This document shows positions 1 through 8,930 of a DNA stretch of 64,000 nt, piece after piece. Below the pieces are notes generated by a model that was not told the origin of the DNA, did not search any database, and saw only the letters and a list, made by a program, of their open reading frames with translations. Numbering within the stretch: position 1 is the first letter of the stretch; every line of letters starts with the position of its first letter. A program made the position numbers and the translations under genes. This stretch comes from an uncultured Pelagibacteraceae bacterium (GTDB lineage Bacteria > Pseudomonadota > Alphaproteobacteria > Pelagibacterales > Pelagibacteraceae). Location of the stretch: positions 62,001 to 126,000 of the forward strand of contig CACGLL010000001.1 in NCBI GenBank assembly GCA_902573905.1. The letters run 5' to 3'.

Positions 1-1
1 A

Positions 2-166
2 TTAAATTGGAAAGGGGAAGCAAAAAAATCTGGTATTCAAATGGGTGATATCATTAGTAATTTTAAAATTGAAAATCCAGAAAGACCAAATAAAGTAATC
101 GTTTATCCGTTTGCTCTTACATTTTTATTTATTATTGGTTATTTGAACTATAGAAGAAAAGCTTAA
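2..166 (+). CDS. TRAP-type permease, C-terminal end (partial)
   Basis: The window opens inside a reading frame of 54 residues that ends at a TAA stop. It holds a short soluble stretch (KSGIQMGDIISNF, NPERPNK) followed by one hydrophobic segment and a basic tail (NYRRKA). This resembles the C-terminal DUF3394-type tail of fused 4TM/12TM TRAP transporter permeases, which import organic acids with a periplasmic binding protein. That assignment comes from recall of the family, and most of the gene lies outside the window. Its stop overlaps the 3' end of the convergent thioesterase gene by 4 bases. Confidence 0.6.
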   Translation, partial: LNWKGEAKKSGIQMGDIISNFKIENPERPNKVIVYPFALTFLFIIGYLNYRRKA

Positions 167-552
167 AGAATTTTCCAGGTTCCAGAGGCAGAAACGACAA
201 TTTCTTTATCATTAGAAATTTCACAGCTTATAAAAACAAGAGTCTTTGTTTTTTTTAAAATTTTTACATCACCTTTAAGCTTGTCACCCAATTGACCCGC
301 TGAAATAAATTTCATATCTAAATTAATTGTTACACATCTCTTGTCACCAGCAACTCTGTGAGCAGCAGTTCCCATTCCAGTATCGGCAATAGTGGAGAGG
401 AATCCACCATGTGCAATTTTACCTGTGTTTAAATGTATTTCTTTAACCTCCACTGAAAACTCATACTGAGTATCACTAATTTTTTTTAGCTCTAACCCGC
501 CCAGATGTTTCATAAACCCTCGATTAGACTCGTCCATACTTTTTTTTATCAT
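163..552 (-). CDS. PaaI-type hotdog-fold thioesterase
   Basis: A 129-residue protein of usual length for the PaaI/YbgC-like hotdog thioesterases, which hydrolyse acyl- or aryl-CoA esters in the cytoplasm. The signature is HGGF at about residues 48-51 followed by the IADTGM helix with Asp57, then the antiparallel strands of the hotdog fold. The substrate cannot be read from sequence. The start overlaps the end of the upstream EamA gene by about 29 bases, so the two are probably co-transcribed. A second ATG five codons inside (537) would shorten the overlap and is an alternative start. Confidence 0.85.
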   Translation of the reverse strand: MIKKSMDESNRGFMKHLGGLELKKISDTQYEFSVEVKEIHLNTGKIAHGGFLSTIADTGMGTAAHRVAGDKRCVTINLDMKFISAGQLGDKLKGDVKILKKTKTLVFISCEISNDKEIVVSASGTWKIL

Positions 553-1423
553 ATAACGGAGCTAATTGTGAAAAAATAACTGCAAATAAAATAAGAGTTA
601 TTCCTAAAATTTTTATTTCATTTAAAAACTGACTTAAAATTATATATCCGAAAATTGAAGCGAATACACCTTCTAGTGAAAATATAATAGCTACAGGTGC
701 TGGAGAAAGGTTTTGTTGTCCGTAAATTTGAAGAAGAAACGCCACTCCACTTGATAGAATTCCGGCGTATAACATCTCTTTTCCATCCATTACCATATTT
801 GAAAACTTAACACTTTCAAAAACAAAAGCCGGCATCAATGCAAATATAGATGCAATTAGGCATTGAAGGCAGGCAATAGTGATTGGATAATTAAATATCC
901 TTAAAAATCTTGAAATAAAAACAATATGGAACGCCCAAAATAATGCGTTAAAAACTGCAATACTATCTCCTATTCTTACTTGAATATTATCGAACTCTGT
1001 TAAAAGTATACCTCCAAATAAACAAATAATAATAGATAGCCAAACAGACTTATGAATATTTTTTGAAAAAAAATAGTAAGCAACAAATGGAACTAAAACT
1101 ACATAAAAAATTGTAAATACTGCTGTATTAGCTACATCTGTATAAAGTAGAGCATATTGTTGTAAAACATTTCCCATCGAAAGAAGAAATCCAATAAGCA
1201 ATAGATTTAAAATGTTAACTTTTTTAAAAACTATTGAATTAACCTTTTTATATTCGAAAATATAAAAAAATGGGACTAGCGTTAGAAATCCAAGAAATAG
1301 CCTGCCGAAAGTAAAAGTAAATGGTCCGTTATAATCCATTCCCATATCTTGAGCCACGAAAGCTGAACCCCAAATTAAAGAACAGCTAATAGCACATATA
1401 AGAGAAAATACTTTTTTATTCAT
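524..1423 (-). CDS. DMT-superfamily EamA transporter
   Basis: A 299-residue integral membrane protein with about ten hydrophobic segments in two homologous halves, the layout of EamA/RhaT drug-metabolite transporters. The N-terminus (LIWGSAFVAQDMG) matches the first EamA helix, and the second half carries the typical AGILSSGVAFLLQ stretch. Members export amino acids or metabolites, and the substrate here is unknown. It is upstream of and overlaps the thioesterase gene. It lies 24 bases downstream of aceF on the same strand, so it may be the tail of the pyruvate dehydrogenase transcript. Confidence 0.88.
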   Translation of the reverse strand: MNKKVFSLICAISCSLIWGSAFVAQDMGMDYNGPFTFTFGRLFLGFLTLVPFFYIFEYKKVNSIVFKKVNILNLLLIGFLLSMGNVLQQYALLYTDVANTAVFTIFYVVLVPFVAYYFFSKNIHKSVWLSIIICLFGGILLTEFDNIQVRIGDSIAVFNALFWAFHIVFISRFLRIFNYPITIACLQCLIASIFALMPAFVFESVKFSNMVMDGKEMLYAGILSSGVAFLLQIYGQQNLSPAPVAIIFSLEGVFASIFGYIILSQFLNEIKILGITLILFAVIFSQLAPLYDKKKYGRV

Positions 1424-1447
1424 TAAGGCTTATTAGGTTAAGAGCAA

Positions 1448-2710
1448 CTAAACAGCAAGTTTAAAGGCAAAATCTTTTCCAAGACATTTTCCAAGATAGA
1501 CACAAAATCTAGCACCTTCCGCACCATCTATTAATCTGTGATCATAAGATAATGAGATCGGAAGTATTTTTTTAGAAACTATTTGATTTTTTTCTTTAAC
1601 AAGCCGATCAAAAGTCCTACCAACTCCCAAAATTGCTACTTCCGGCGGATTAATGATAGGTGTAAAATGAGTTCCGCCAATACCTCCTAAACTAGAAATA
1701 GTCATCGAACCTCCAAAAAATTCTTTTTTATCGATTTTAAGTTCTCTGCAAAGTTGACTTGTATTTTTAAGTTCTTCTCCAATTTTTTGAATACTCATTT
1801 GATCAACGTTTCTTAATTTAGGAACCATTAGACCGTGGGGAGTATCAACAGCAAAACCAATATGAAAATATTTTTTATAAATGATTTTATTATTCTCAGG
1901 ATTTAATGATGCGTTAAAGTTTGGAAATTCTTTTAGAGCACTTACTAAGGCTTTTGCAATAAATGCGAGGGGCGTTACTTTAATTTTTTCTCCGGTATAA
2001 TAATCATATAAAGAATTCCTAAACTGCTCCATGTCAGTAACATCTATTTCATCATGTTGTGTGACGTGTGGAATTTCTGTCCATGATCTGACTAAATGGG
2101 GACCTGAAAGTTTCTTAACACGTGGTAGATCTTGCGTTGTTATTTCGCCAAATTCCTCGTGAGAATATTCTTCTACATATTTTGCAACTTCTTTTTTTTG
2201 CACCTCACCTTGCGAAACTGTAACTTGAGATCTTACAAAATTTTTAACATCTTCAGCTGAAACTCTCCCAGCACGTTGTGTGCCAGAAATTTTAGAAATA
2301 TCCGCTCCTAGCTCTCTTGCAAACTTTCTTATTTTTGGACTTGCAGAACTTTTCCCTGAAGCAGGAATACCAGGTGCAGGCTGTTGCTGTTGTACCTGAA
2401 CTAATTCTTCTTGTTTTTTTTCTTTTACAGGTTCTTTTTTAGATTTTTCTTTTACAGGCTCATTTGTTTCCTGCTTTGATTCTAGAGTAAGAATTAAATC
2501 CCCTTTGTTTATTTTATCACCTACAGAAACATTAATTTTTTCAATCTTACCTTCGTGAGTAGATGGCACCTCAACACTAGATTTGTCACTTTCTAAAGTT
2601 ATTAAAGAATCATTTTTTTTAATAACTTGACCTTTTTTAACAAGAACCTCGATGACTTCTACATCTTTAAAGTCACCCATATCTGGAACTAAAATTTTTT
2701 GAATTGTCAT
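1448..2710 (-). CDS. aceF: pyruvate dehydrogenase E2, dihydrolipoamide acetyltransferase
   Basis: A 420-residue E2 core subunit that transfers the acetyl group from lipoyl-lysine to CoA. It has a single N-terminal lipoyl domain (residues 1-78, modified Lys43 in ESDKSS), a Lys/Glu/Gln-rich linker to about 120, an E3-binding domain (123-160) and a catalytic domain with the DHRLIDG motif at about 390-396. It follows aceE after one base, so the two form one operon. Having one lipoyl domain in E2 and another fused to E1 is unusual. No E3 (lpd) gene is in the window. The stretches VPDxGDFKDVEVIEVLVK in E1 and E2 are nearly identical, which suggests duplication. Confidence 0.95.
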   Translation of the reverse strand: MTIQKILVPDMGDFKDVEVIEVLVKKGQVIKKNDSLITLESDKSSVEVPSTHEGKIEKINVSVGDKINKGDLILTLESKQETNEPVKEKSKKEPVKEKKQEELVQVQQQQPAPGIPASGKSSASPKIRKFARELGADISKISGTQRAGRVSAEDVKNFVRSQVTVSQGEVQKKEVAKYVEEYSHEEFGEITTQDLPRVKKLSGPHLVRSWTEIPHVTQHDEIDVTDMEQFRNSLYDYYTGEKIKVTPLAFIAKALVSALKEFPNFNASLNPENNKIIYKKYFHIGFAVDTPHGLMVPKLRNVDQMSIQKIGEELKNTSQLCRELKIDKKEFFGGSMTISSLGGIGGTHFTPIINPPEVAILGVGRTFDRLVKEKNQIVSKKILPISLSYDHRLIDGAEGARFCVYLGKCLGKDFAFKLAV

Positions 2711-2711
2711 T

Positions 2712-5700
2712 TTATAAATTCGCTGGAAAATCTTTCTCTTTGTCTATCTTATATTTTTTAATTGCTTTTTCTGCTTCTTCAGAGCCAACAAGTTGTTCTT
2801 TTGCTAATGCACTTAAGGTAAAGGCTACTATATGCTCTTTATCTACCTCAAAAAATTTTCTAAGATTTTTTCTAGTGTCACTTCTCCCATAACCATCTGT
2901 TCCAAATGAGTAAAACTTTTTGTCTGTGTAAGGTCTAATCTGATCTGTGAATGCCCTTGTATAATCTGAAGCTGCAATGACTGGCCCATCTCTTTTTGCT
3001 AAGCATTTCTGAACATAAGATTTTTTCGGTTTCTTATCAGGGTTAAGTAGATTTAATCTTTCAGTTTCCATTCCATCTCTTCTTAACTCATTGAAACTCG
3101 TAACGCTCCAAATATCGGCATCTATATTGTATTCTTTTGATAGGATCTTGGAAGCGGCTATAATTTCTCTTAAAATAGTCCCTGAGCCTAATAGTTGAAC
3201 TTTAGTTTTTCCTTTATTTTTTCCCTCTTTGAATAAGTACATACCTTTTAGAATTCCTTCATCACAATCCCTAGGTTTTTCTGGATGAGAGTAATTTTCA
3301 TTCATCGCTGTGATGTAGTAGAAGACATTCTCTTTCTTTTCGTGCATTCTTTTTAAGCCTTCTCTAAATATTGTTGCCATCTCGTAAGCAAACGTTGGGT
3401 CATAACTAATGCAGTTTGGAATATTCGATGCTAATAAGTGGCTATGTCCGTCTTGGTGTTGCAATCCTTCACCGGCTAATGTGGTTCTTCCTGCTGTTGC
3501 TCCAATTAAAAACCCTCTAGCTTGTGAGTCTCCAGCTGCCCATGCTAAATCCCCAACTCTTTGGAATCCAAACATTGAGTAGAAAATATAAACAGGTATC
3601 ATTTCGATATCGTGATTAGTGTAAGCAGTTCCTGCTGCAATCCAGGATGACATCGCCCCTGATTCATTGATACCCTCCTCTAATACTTGACCACTTTTAT
3701 CTTCTCGATATGAACTTAATTGTTCAGAGTCCACTGGCTCATATTTTTGTCCCTCATGTGCATAAATACCAATTTTTTGAAAGAATCCTTCCATTCCGAA
3801 AGTTCTCGCTTCATCAGGGATAATTGGCACCAATCTTGGAGCAACGTTTTTATCTCTAAGCAGCGCAGTCATCATTCTAACTAAAGCCATTGTCGTTGAC
3901 ATTTCTTTTTCCCCGGTTGATTTCATAAAAGCATCAAAAATATCTTTTGGTGGAGCCTTTATTTGTTTAGCAAAAGAAGATCTTTCAGGAATGAATCCTC
4001 CAAGCTTTAATCTCTTATCTTTTAAATATTTTATCTCTTCAGAATTTTCGCTTGGTTTGTAATACTCTATATTTTTTACCTGTTTATCTGTTAACGGAAC
4101 ATTGAATCTATCTCTATAGTAAAGTAGATCCTCTTCATCTAATTTTTTTTGTTGATGGGTCGTGTTTACACTTTCACCTGTTTTACCCATCCCATATCCT
4201 TTAATAGTTTTTGCCAAGATAACGGTTGGTGATCCAGTATTTTGCATTGCAGCTGCATATGCCGCATAAACTTTGTGCGGATCATGTCCTCCTCTATTTA
4301 ATCTCCAAATATCTTTATCCGTTAATGAAGAAACAAGCTCAGTAAGCTCAGGATACTTTCCAAAAAATTTTTCTCTAACATACGAACCACCTTTAGCCTT
4401 AAACGCTTGATATTCTCCATCTACACATTCATTCATCCTCTTTATAAGAAGGCCCGTTTTATCTTTAGCTAATAATTGATCCCAGTAAGATCCCCAAATA
4501 ACTTTTATTACATTCCAACCAGAACCTCTAAAGCTACCTTCTAGTTCCTGAATAATTTTACTATTTCCTCGAACAGGACCGTCCAGTCTTTGCAAATTAC
4601 AATTTACAACAAAAATTAAATTATCTAATTTTTCACGAGCAGCTAAACCAATTGCACCGAGTGACTCTGGTTCGTCCATCTCACCATCACCTAGAAATAC
4701 CCAAATTTTTCTTCCCTCATCTTTAATTAATCCTCTATTGATAAGATATTTTAAAAATCTGGCTTGATAGATAGCCATGATAGGTCCAAGGCCCATAGAT
4801 ACAGTTGGAAACTGCCAGAACTTCGGCATCAACCAAGGGTGAGGATATGAGGATAACCCTCCTTTATTCACTTCTTGCCTAAAACCATCTAGTTGTTTTG
4901 AAGTAAGCCTTCCTTCTAAGAAAGCTCTTGCGTACATTCCTGGCGCCGAGTGTCCTTGAAAATAAATTAAATCTCCACCAAATTTATTATTCTTTGCTCT
5001 CCAAAAATGATTCATTCCCACATCATATAGTGTAGCTGCAGAAGCAAAAGTACCGATGTGACCACCCAGTTCAGGATTTTTTTTGTTTGCCTTTACGACC
5101 ATAGCAGCTGCGTTCCACCTCACATATGCTCGGATTTTTTTTTCAATATTTTGATCACCGGGTGATTTAATTTCAGCTTCTGGCGGAATAGTATTAATGT
5201 ATGGAGTTGTTCTAGTGTCCGGAAGTACAAGACCAGATTTATAAGCTTGATCGATAACTTTGTTTAATAAGTAACTTGCTCTTGAAGAACCATCATTTTC
5301 AATAACTGAATTTAGAGAGTCTATCCATTCATTAGTTTCAACAGGATCAATATCATCTTTTGAAGCTGGTTCAGCAAAGACTTTATTAACTTGTCTTACC
5401 TGATTTACTTCGCCATTAGTTTTTGGTTTTTCTTGAGCTTGAACTTCTTTTACTATTTTTTTTTCTTTTGTGGCCGAGGCAGCTTGACCATTTTCTATTG
5501 TTGCTAATACGCTTCCTTCTGAAACTTTATCTCCAATTTTAACTTTTAAATCTTTGATTTCTCCTGCAGCAGGGGAAGGTATTTCCACGCTTGACTTATC
5601 GCTCTCTATTGTTACGATGGGATCATTCTTGTTTATTTGGTCCCCAGGTTTGACTAAAACTTCTATGACCTCAACATCTTTAAAATCACCTATATCTGGA

Positions 5701-5720
5701 ACTGAAATATTCTGAGCCAT
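2712..5720 (-). CDS. aceE: pyruvate dehydrogenase E1 (homodimeric type) with N-terminal lipoyl domain
   Basis: A 1002-residue protein that decarboxylates pyruvate with thiamine diphosphate and acetylates lipoyl groups. Residues 1-78 form a complete lipoyl domain (Lys42 in ESDKSS), residues 79-115 are a charged linker, and the remaining ~887 residues match the length of classical homodimeric AceE. The TPP motif runs from GDGEMDEP (344-351) to the NCN near 375. EGLQHQDGHS and the C-terminal transketolase part are present. The lipoyl fusion is clearly one open frame with no frameshift. A promoter region is shared with the divergent acetoacetyl-CoA synthetase gene. Confidence 0.95.
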   Translation of the reverse strand: MAQNISVPDIGDFKDVEVIEVLVKPGDQINKNDPIVTIESDKSSVEIPSPAAGEIKDLKVKIGDKVSEGSVLATIENGQAASATKEKKIVKEVQAQEKPKTNGEVNQVRQVNKVFAEPASKDDIDPVETNEWIDSLNSVIENDGSSRASYLLNKVIDQAYKSGLVLPDTRTTPYINTIPPEAEIKSPGDQNIEKKIRAYVRWNAAAMVVKANKKNPELGGHIGTFASAATLYDVGMNHFWRAKNNKFGGDLIYFQGHSAPGMYARAFLEGRLTSKQLDGFRQEVNKGGLSSYPHPWLMPKFWQFPTVSMGLGPIMAIYQARFLKYLINRGLIKDEGRKIWVFLGDGEMDEPESLGAIGLAAREKLDNLIFVVNCNLQRLDGPVRGNSKIIQELEGSFRGSGWNVIKVIWGSYWDQLLAKDKTGLLIKRMNECVDGEYQAFKAKGGSYVREKFFGKYPELTELVSSLTDKDIWRLNRGGHDPHKVYAAYAAAMQNTGSPTVILAKTIKGYGMGKTGESVNTTHQQKKLDEEDLLYYRDRFNVPLTDKQVKNIEYYKPSENSEEIKYLKDKRLKLGGFIPERSSFAKQIKAPPKDIFDAFMKSTGEKEMSTTMALVRMMTALLRDKNVAPRLVPIIPDEARTFGMEGFFQKIGIYAHEGQKYEPVDSEQLSSYREDKSGQVLEEGINESGAMSSWIAAGTAYTNHDIEMIPVYIFYSMFGFQRVGDLAWAAGDSQARGFLIGATAGRTTLAGEGLQHQDGHSHLLASNIPNCISYDPTFAYEMATIFREGLKRMHEKKENVFYYITAMNENYSHPEKPRDCDEGILKGMYLFKEGKNKGKTKVQLLGSGTILREIIAASKILSKEYNIDADIWSVTSFNELRRDGMETERLNLLNPDKKPKKSYVQKCLAKRDGPVIAASDYTRAFTDQIRPYTDKKFYSFGTDGYGRSDTRKNLRKFFEVDKEHIVAFTLSALAKEQLVGSEEAEKAIKKYKIDKEKDFPANL

Positions 5721-5728
5721 AATTAGCT

Positions 5729-5809
5729 ATTATAAACTGGGTGGAACATATTAAAAAATAAATAATTAATAAACATTAAAGAATAGGGCAAATAGTCGGA
5801 TAAGATCAA
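5729..5809 (-). promoter_or_regulatory. candidate aceE promoter elements
   Basis: On the minus strand, TTGATC (5809-5804) is followed after 18 bases by TATTCT (5785-5780), a plausible sigma70 -35/-10 pair about 60 bases before aceE. A perfect TATAAT (5734-5729) lies much closer to the start codon and would give an almost leaderless message. Which of the two is used cannot be decided by eye, and A+T-rich DNA gives many chance matches. Confidence 0.35.
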
Positions 5810-5813
5810 TTTT

Positions 5814-5863
5814 TGTCACATTTTCTGCTTTTTTTCGTCAATTAATTTTATTCATATGTGACA
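5814..5863. repeat. TGTCACA/TGTGACA inverted repeat
   Basis: TGTCACA (5814-5820) and TGTGACA (5857-5863) are exact inverted arms 36 bases apart in the divergent aceE/aacS spacer. The half-sites resemble TGTGA-type regulator half-sites (CRP/FNR family), but the spacing is not that of a single site. They could be two operators or a chance pair. Confidence 0.3.
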
Positions 5864-5970
5864 TGCGTTGGTTAATAAATTTTTTATTTAAAAAAAGAGA
5901 GATTAAAACTAATAGAGCAGTTTTAGTTCAGAAAATTATTCTAAAAAAATATCTATTAAGATAAAAAAAT

Positions 5971-5989
5971 AAAAGCTAAGTTAGCTTTT
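5971..5989 (+). promoter_or_regulatory. hairpin abutting the aacS start codon
   Basis: AAAAGCT (5971-5977) and AGCTTTT (5983-5989) form a perfect 7-bp stem with a 5-base loop ending one base before the ATG of the acetoacetyl-CoA synthetase gene. The stem would cover the position of a ribosome-binding site, and no Shine-Dalgarno sequence is visible. It could hinder translation initiation or be a weak palindrome of no function. Confidence 0.4.
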
Positions 5990-7921
5990 ATGGACAAGTT
6001 TTTGTGGGAACCTTCTGACAATAGGAAAAAAGAGTCTCTTATTGAAGATTTCTCAAAATTTATAAATTTTAAATCAAATTATAATTTTAAAAATTTATGG
6101 AGATGGTCTGTAGATCATCCCGAAGAATTTTGGTCAAATTTCTGGGATTATTCTAAGATTATAGGAGACAAAGGTAAAGAAATAATTAAAAATAATAAAA
6201 TTTTTAATAAAACAAAATTTTTTCCAGATTCTAAATTAAATTACGCAGAAAATATTCTTAAGAAAAAAACCTCAGAACTTGCAATAAGTTTTTTATCTGA
6301 AAAGGGATTTGAAGAAGAGATTTCCTGGGAACAACTTTACAATAAAGTCTGTAAATTTTCTGGTTATTTAAAATCTATAGGTTTGAAAAAAGGAGATCGT
6401 GTTGCAGCTTATGTCCCTAATAAAATTGAGTCTATTGTAAGTTTTTTAGCTTGTGCAAAAAATGGAATTGTTTGGTCATCATGTTCCCCAGATTTTGGCA
6501 CTCAAGGGGTCGTAGATAGATTCAAACAAATTGAACCATGTATTTTGATTACTAGTGATCACTACTTTTATAATGGTAAGAAAATAAATATTCTTGAAAA
6601 AATTGAGGATATCTTAAAGGAAATTCCTTCAATAAAAAAAACTTTAGTATTTGCGTACAATAAAAAAGAAGAGATGAATATTCAAAATTATATAAACTTT
6701 AATGAAGTTTTAGATCAGACAGAAACAGATGAAATTTTTGAGCGATTTGAATTTAATCATCCTATCTATGTTCTCTTCTCAAGCGGAACAACTGGAAAAC
6801 CTAAATGTATTACTCATGGAGCTGGAAATGTTTTAATTGAGCATAATAAAGAATTCATGCTTCATTGCGATATCAGAGATAATGAAAAGTTATTTTATTA
6901 CACTACTACTGGCTGGATGATGTGGAACTGGTTGGTGGGAGGACTGGCAACAGGCTCTTCTATATTTTTATTCGATGGGGCACCTGTTTACCCAAAAATT
7001 GATATTCTCTTAGAGTATTGTCAAAAAAAGAAAATTAATCTTTTTGGAGTAAGTGCTAAATACATCGATCATTTAAAGAATGAAAAATATAACAGCAAAA
7101 ATTTAGATCTTAGCTCAATAAAAATAATAACTTCAACAGGCTCTCCTTTAGCTGAAGAAAGTTTTAAGTATGTATATGACAATATAAAAAAAGATGTTCA
7201 TCTCGCATCTATTGCCGGAGGAACAGATTTAGTTGGTTGTTTAGTTTTAGGAAACCTCTACTCAAATGTATACATGGGAGAAATTCAAGGCCAGAGCTTA
7301 GGTATTGATGTGGATGTTTTTACCGATAAGGGCAAAAGTGTAAAAGATGGAGAAAAGGGGGAGTTAGTAGTTAAAAAACCTTTTCCATCCATGCCAGTAA
7401 AATTTTGGGGAGATGATGACGGACAAAAATATCAAAAAGCTTACTTCAATAAATTTGAAAACATCTGGCATCATGGTGACTTCATTGAGCCTACTAAAAA
7501 TAATGGTTTTATTATGAGAGGACGATCTGATGCTACGCTAAATCCTGGAGGCGTAAGAATAGGAACATCAGAAATATATCAACAAGTTGAAGACATTGAT
7601 TTTATAACCGAAGGGTTAGTTGTTGGGCAAGATTATAATGATGATGTAAGGATTATCTTGTTCATTACTACAAAAAACAACGAAGAGTTAGATGATGAAA
7701 AAATTAAATCAATTAAATCTAGAATAAAAAAAAACTGTTCTCCAAAACATGTTCCAGCAATTATTATAAAGGTGCCAGAAATTCCTAGGACAAAAAGTGG
7801 TAAAATAGTTGAGCTAGCAGTTAGAAAAGTAATTCACGGGGAAACAATCAATAATTTAGAGGCAATAGTTAATCCTAAGAGTTTAAAATTTTTTGAAAAT
7901 TTGCCACAGTTAAAATTGTAG
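5990..7921 (+). CDS. aacS: acetoacetyl-CoA synthetase (acetoacetate-CoA ligase)
   Basis: A 643-residue ANL-superfamily ligase that activates acetoacetate to acetoacetyl-CoA with ATP, giving AMP and PPi. The N-terminus (MDKFLWEPS) is typical of AacS. The P-loop-like SSGTTGKPK lies near residue 264 and is followed by TTTGWMMWNWLV, characteristic of this subfamily. The adenylation hinge (GRSDATLNPGGVRIG) and the C-terminal acylated-lysine motif PRTKSGK are present. It is divergent from aceE and convergent with the deacetylase/thiolase pair. The nearby thiolase could cleave its product to acetyl-CoA, so the locus probably serves acetoacetate use or polymer/ketone turnover. Confidence 0.92.
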   Translation: MDKFLWEPSDNRKKESLIEDFSKFINFKSNYNFKNLWRWSVDHPEEFWSNFWDYSKIIGDKGKEIIKNNKIFNKTKFFPDSKLNYAENILKKKTSELAISFLSEKGFEEEISWEQLYNKVCKFSGYLKSIGLKKGDRVAAYVPNKIESIVSFLACAKNGIVWSSCSPDFGTQGVVDRFKQIEPCILITSDHYFYNGKKINILEKIEDILKEIPSIKKTLVFAYNKKEEMNIQNYINFNEVLDQTETDEIFERFEFNHPIYVLFSSGTTGKPKCITHGAGNVLIEHNKEFMLHCDIRDNEKLFYYTTTGWMMWNWLVGGLATGSSIFLFDGAPVYPKIDILLEYCQKKKINLFGVSAKYIDHLKNEKYNSKNLDLSSIKIITSTGSPLAEESFKYVYDNIKKDVHLASIAGGTDLVGCLVLGNLYSNVYMGEIQGQSLGIDVDVFTDKGKSVKDGEKGELVVKKPFPSMPVKFWGDDDGQKYQKAYFNKFENIWHHGDFIEPTKNNGFIMRGRSDATLNPGGVRIGTSEIYQQVEDIDFITEGLVVGQDYNDDVRIILFITTKNNEELDDEKIKSIKSRIKKNCSPKHVPAIIIKVPEIPRTKSGKIVELAVRKVIHGETINNLEAIVNPKSLKFFENLPQLKL

Positions 7922-7979
7922 CGCGTCAATTTTTGAAATAAACTTTCATTATTATTTAGATTAATTTACTTTTATGCTT

Positions 7980-8040
7980 GGCCCTAACCCTGGAACTCCT
8001 ATAAAAAGGTAGTTGGGGCTGAGTTTCAAATAGTCTCAGC
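7980..8040. terminator. structured intergenic element between convergent genes
   Basis: Two overlapping hairpins lie between aacS and the deacetylase gene. GCCCTAAC (7981-7988) pairs with GTTGGGGC (8012-8019) with one G-U and a 23-base loop. GCTGAG (8018-8023) pairs with CTCAGC (8035-8040). They share two bases, so they are partly exclusive. The first is much more G+C-rich than its surroundings. There is no clear U-tract directly after either stem on the plus strand, so an ordinary intrinsic terminator is only one possibility. Confidence 0.4.
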
Positions 8041-8919
8041 GCAATTTTTGTGAAGCATAGAATGAAGTTTAATCAACTTCTCAAAACTTTTATTATATCC
8101 TCCGCCTAAAACTCCACATAATGGGATGTTTTTAGAATAAAAATTTTCAATGACAATCTTATCTCTTTTATTTATTCCATCATCAGAAATTTTGAGCTTT
8201 CCTAATCTATCTTCATGATGAATATCAACCCCTGCTATATAAAATACAAAGTCATATTTATTTTTATTAAGATCTTTTAAATTTTTATAAAGAATATTTA
8301 AATACTCTTCATCTTCCATGTTATCTTTAAGTTCAATATCGATATCACTCTTTGATTTTTTTGCTGGGTAATTGGAGGCACAATGCATACTAAACGTTAG
8401 AGTGTTTGGATCATTTTTAAATATTTCTGAATTGCCATTTCCTTGGTGAACATCTAAATCAACTATAAGTATCTTTTTAGAGTAATTCTTATTTTTTAAA
8501 TAATTGGCTGCTACAGCAACGTCATTAAAGACACAATAACCTGCACCATGATTGAATGTAGCATGATGGCTACCACCTGCGGTATTGCATGCTAACTTCG
8601 AGTCTAAAGCAAGTTTACTAGCAAGAACAGTTCCACCAGTTGCAACAAAGGATCTCCTTACAACGCTATCATTAATTGGAAAGCCAATTTTTTTCTGAAG
8701 TTTAATATCTAAAGTCTTATTTCTTATATGATTTATATACTCCAATGAATGTGATGTTTTAATTGTTTCTGTAGAGCATTCTTTAGGAATAAAAAATTTT
8801 TCTACTACGCCCTCTTTGATCAAATGGTCAGCTAGAGCACCAAACTTTTTTATAGGAAATTTGTTGTCATCGTTAATTTTAGCTACGTAGTCAGGGTGAT
8901 TTACGACAGGAAGTTTCAT
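8026..8919 (-). CDS. histone-deacetylase-like / AcuC-family zinc deacetylase
   Basis: A 297-residue member of the HDAC/acetoin-utilisation AcuC/acetylpolyamine amidohydrolase superfamily. Visible active-site features are GGSHHA with the His118-His119 pair, the zinc-binding DLDVHQGNG motif (Asp156, His158) and a later Asp in AGVDIHHEDRLG. The closing GGGY loop is also present. In bacteria such enzymes remove acetyl groups from proteins or small acetylated amines, and the substrate cannot be told from sequence. It is 11 bases downstream of the thiolase gene, suggesting one transcript. Confidence 0.85.
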   Translation of the reverse strand: MKLPVVNHPDYVAKINDDNKFPIKKFGALADHLIKEGVVEKFFIPKECSTETIKTSHSLEYINHIRNKTLDIKLQKKIGFPINDSVVRRSFVATGGTVLASKLALDSKLACNTAGGSHHATFNHGAGYCVFNDVAVAANYLKNKNYSKKILIVDLDVHQGNGNSEIFKNDPNTLTFSMHCASNYPAKKSKSDIDIELKDNMEDEEYLNILYKNLKDLNKNKYDFVFYIAGVDIHHEDRLGKLKISDDGINKRDKIVIENFYSKNIPLCGVLGGGYNKSFEKLIKLHSMLHKNCAETI

Positions 8920-8930
8920 TGAAGAATAAT

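Noticed and set aside
5863-5964. A 33-codon ATG frame (basic, MRWLINFLFKKRE start) in the aceE-aacS spacer.
   Set aside because: It is short, low-complexity and compatible with chance in A+T-rich DNA; no ribosome-binding site and no recognisable features.
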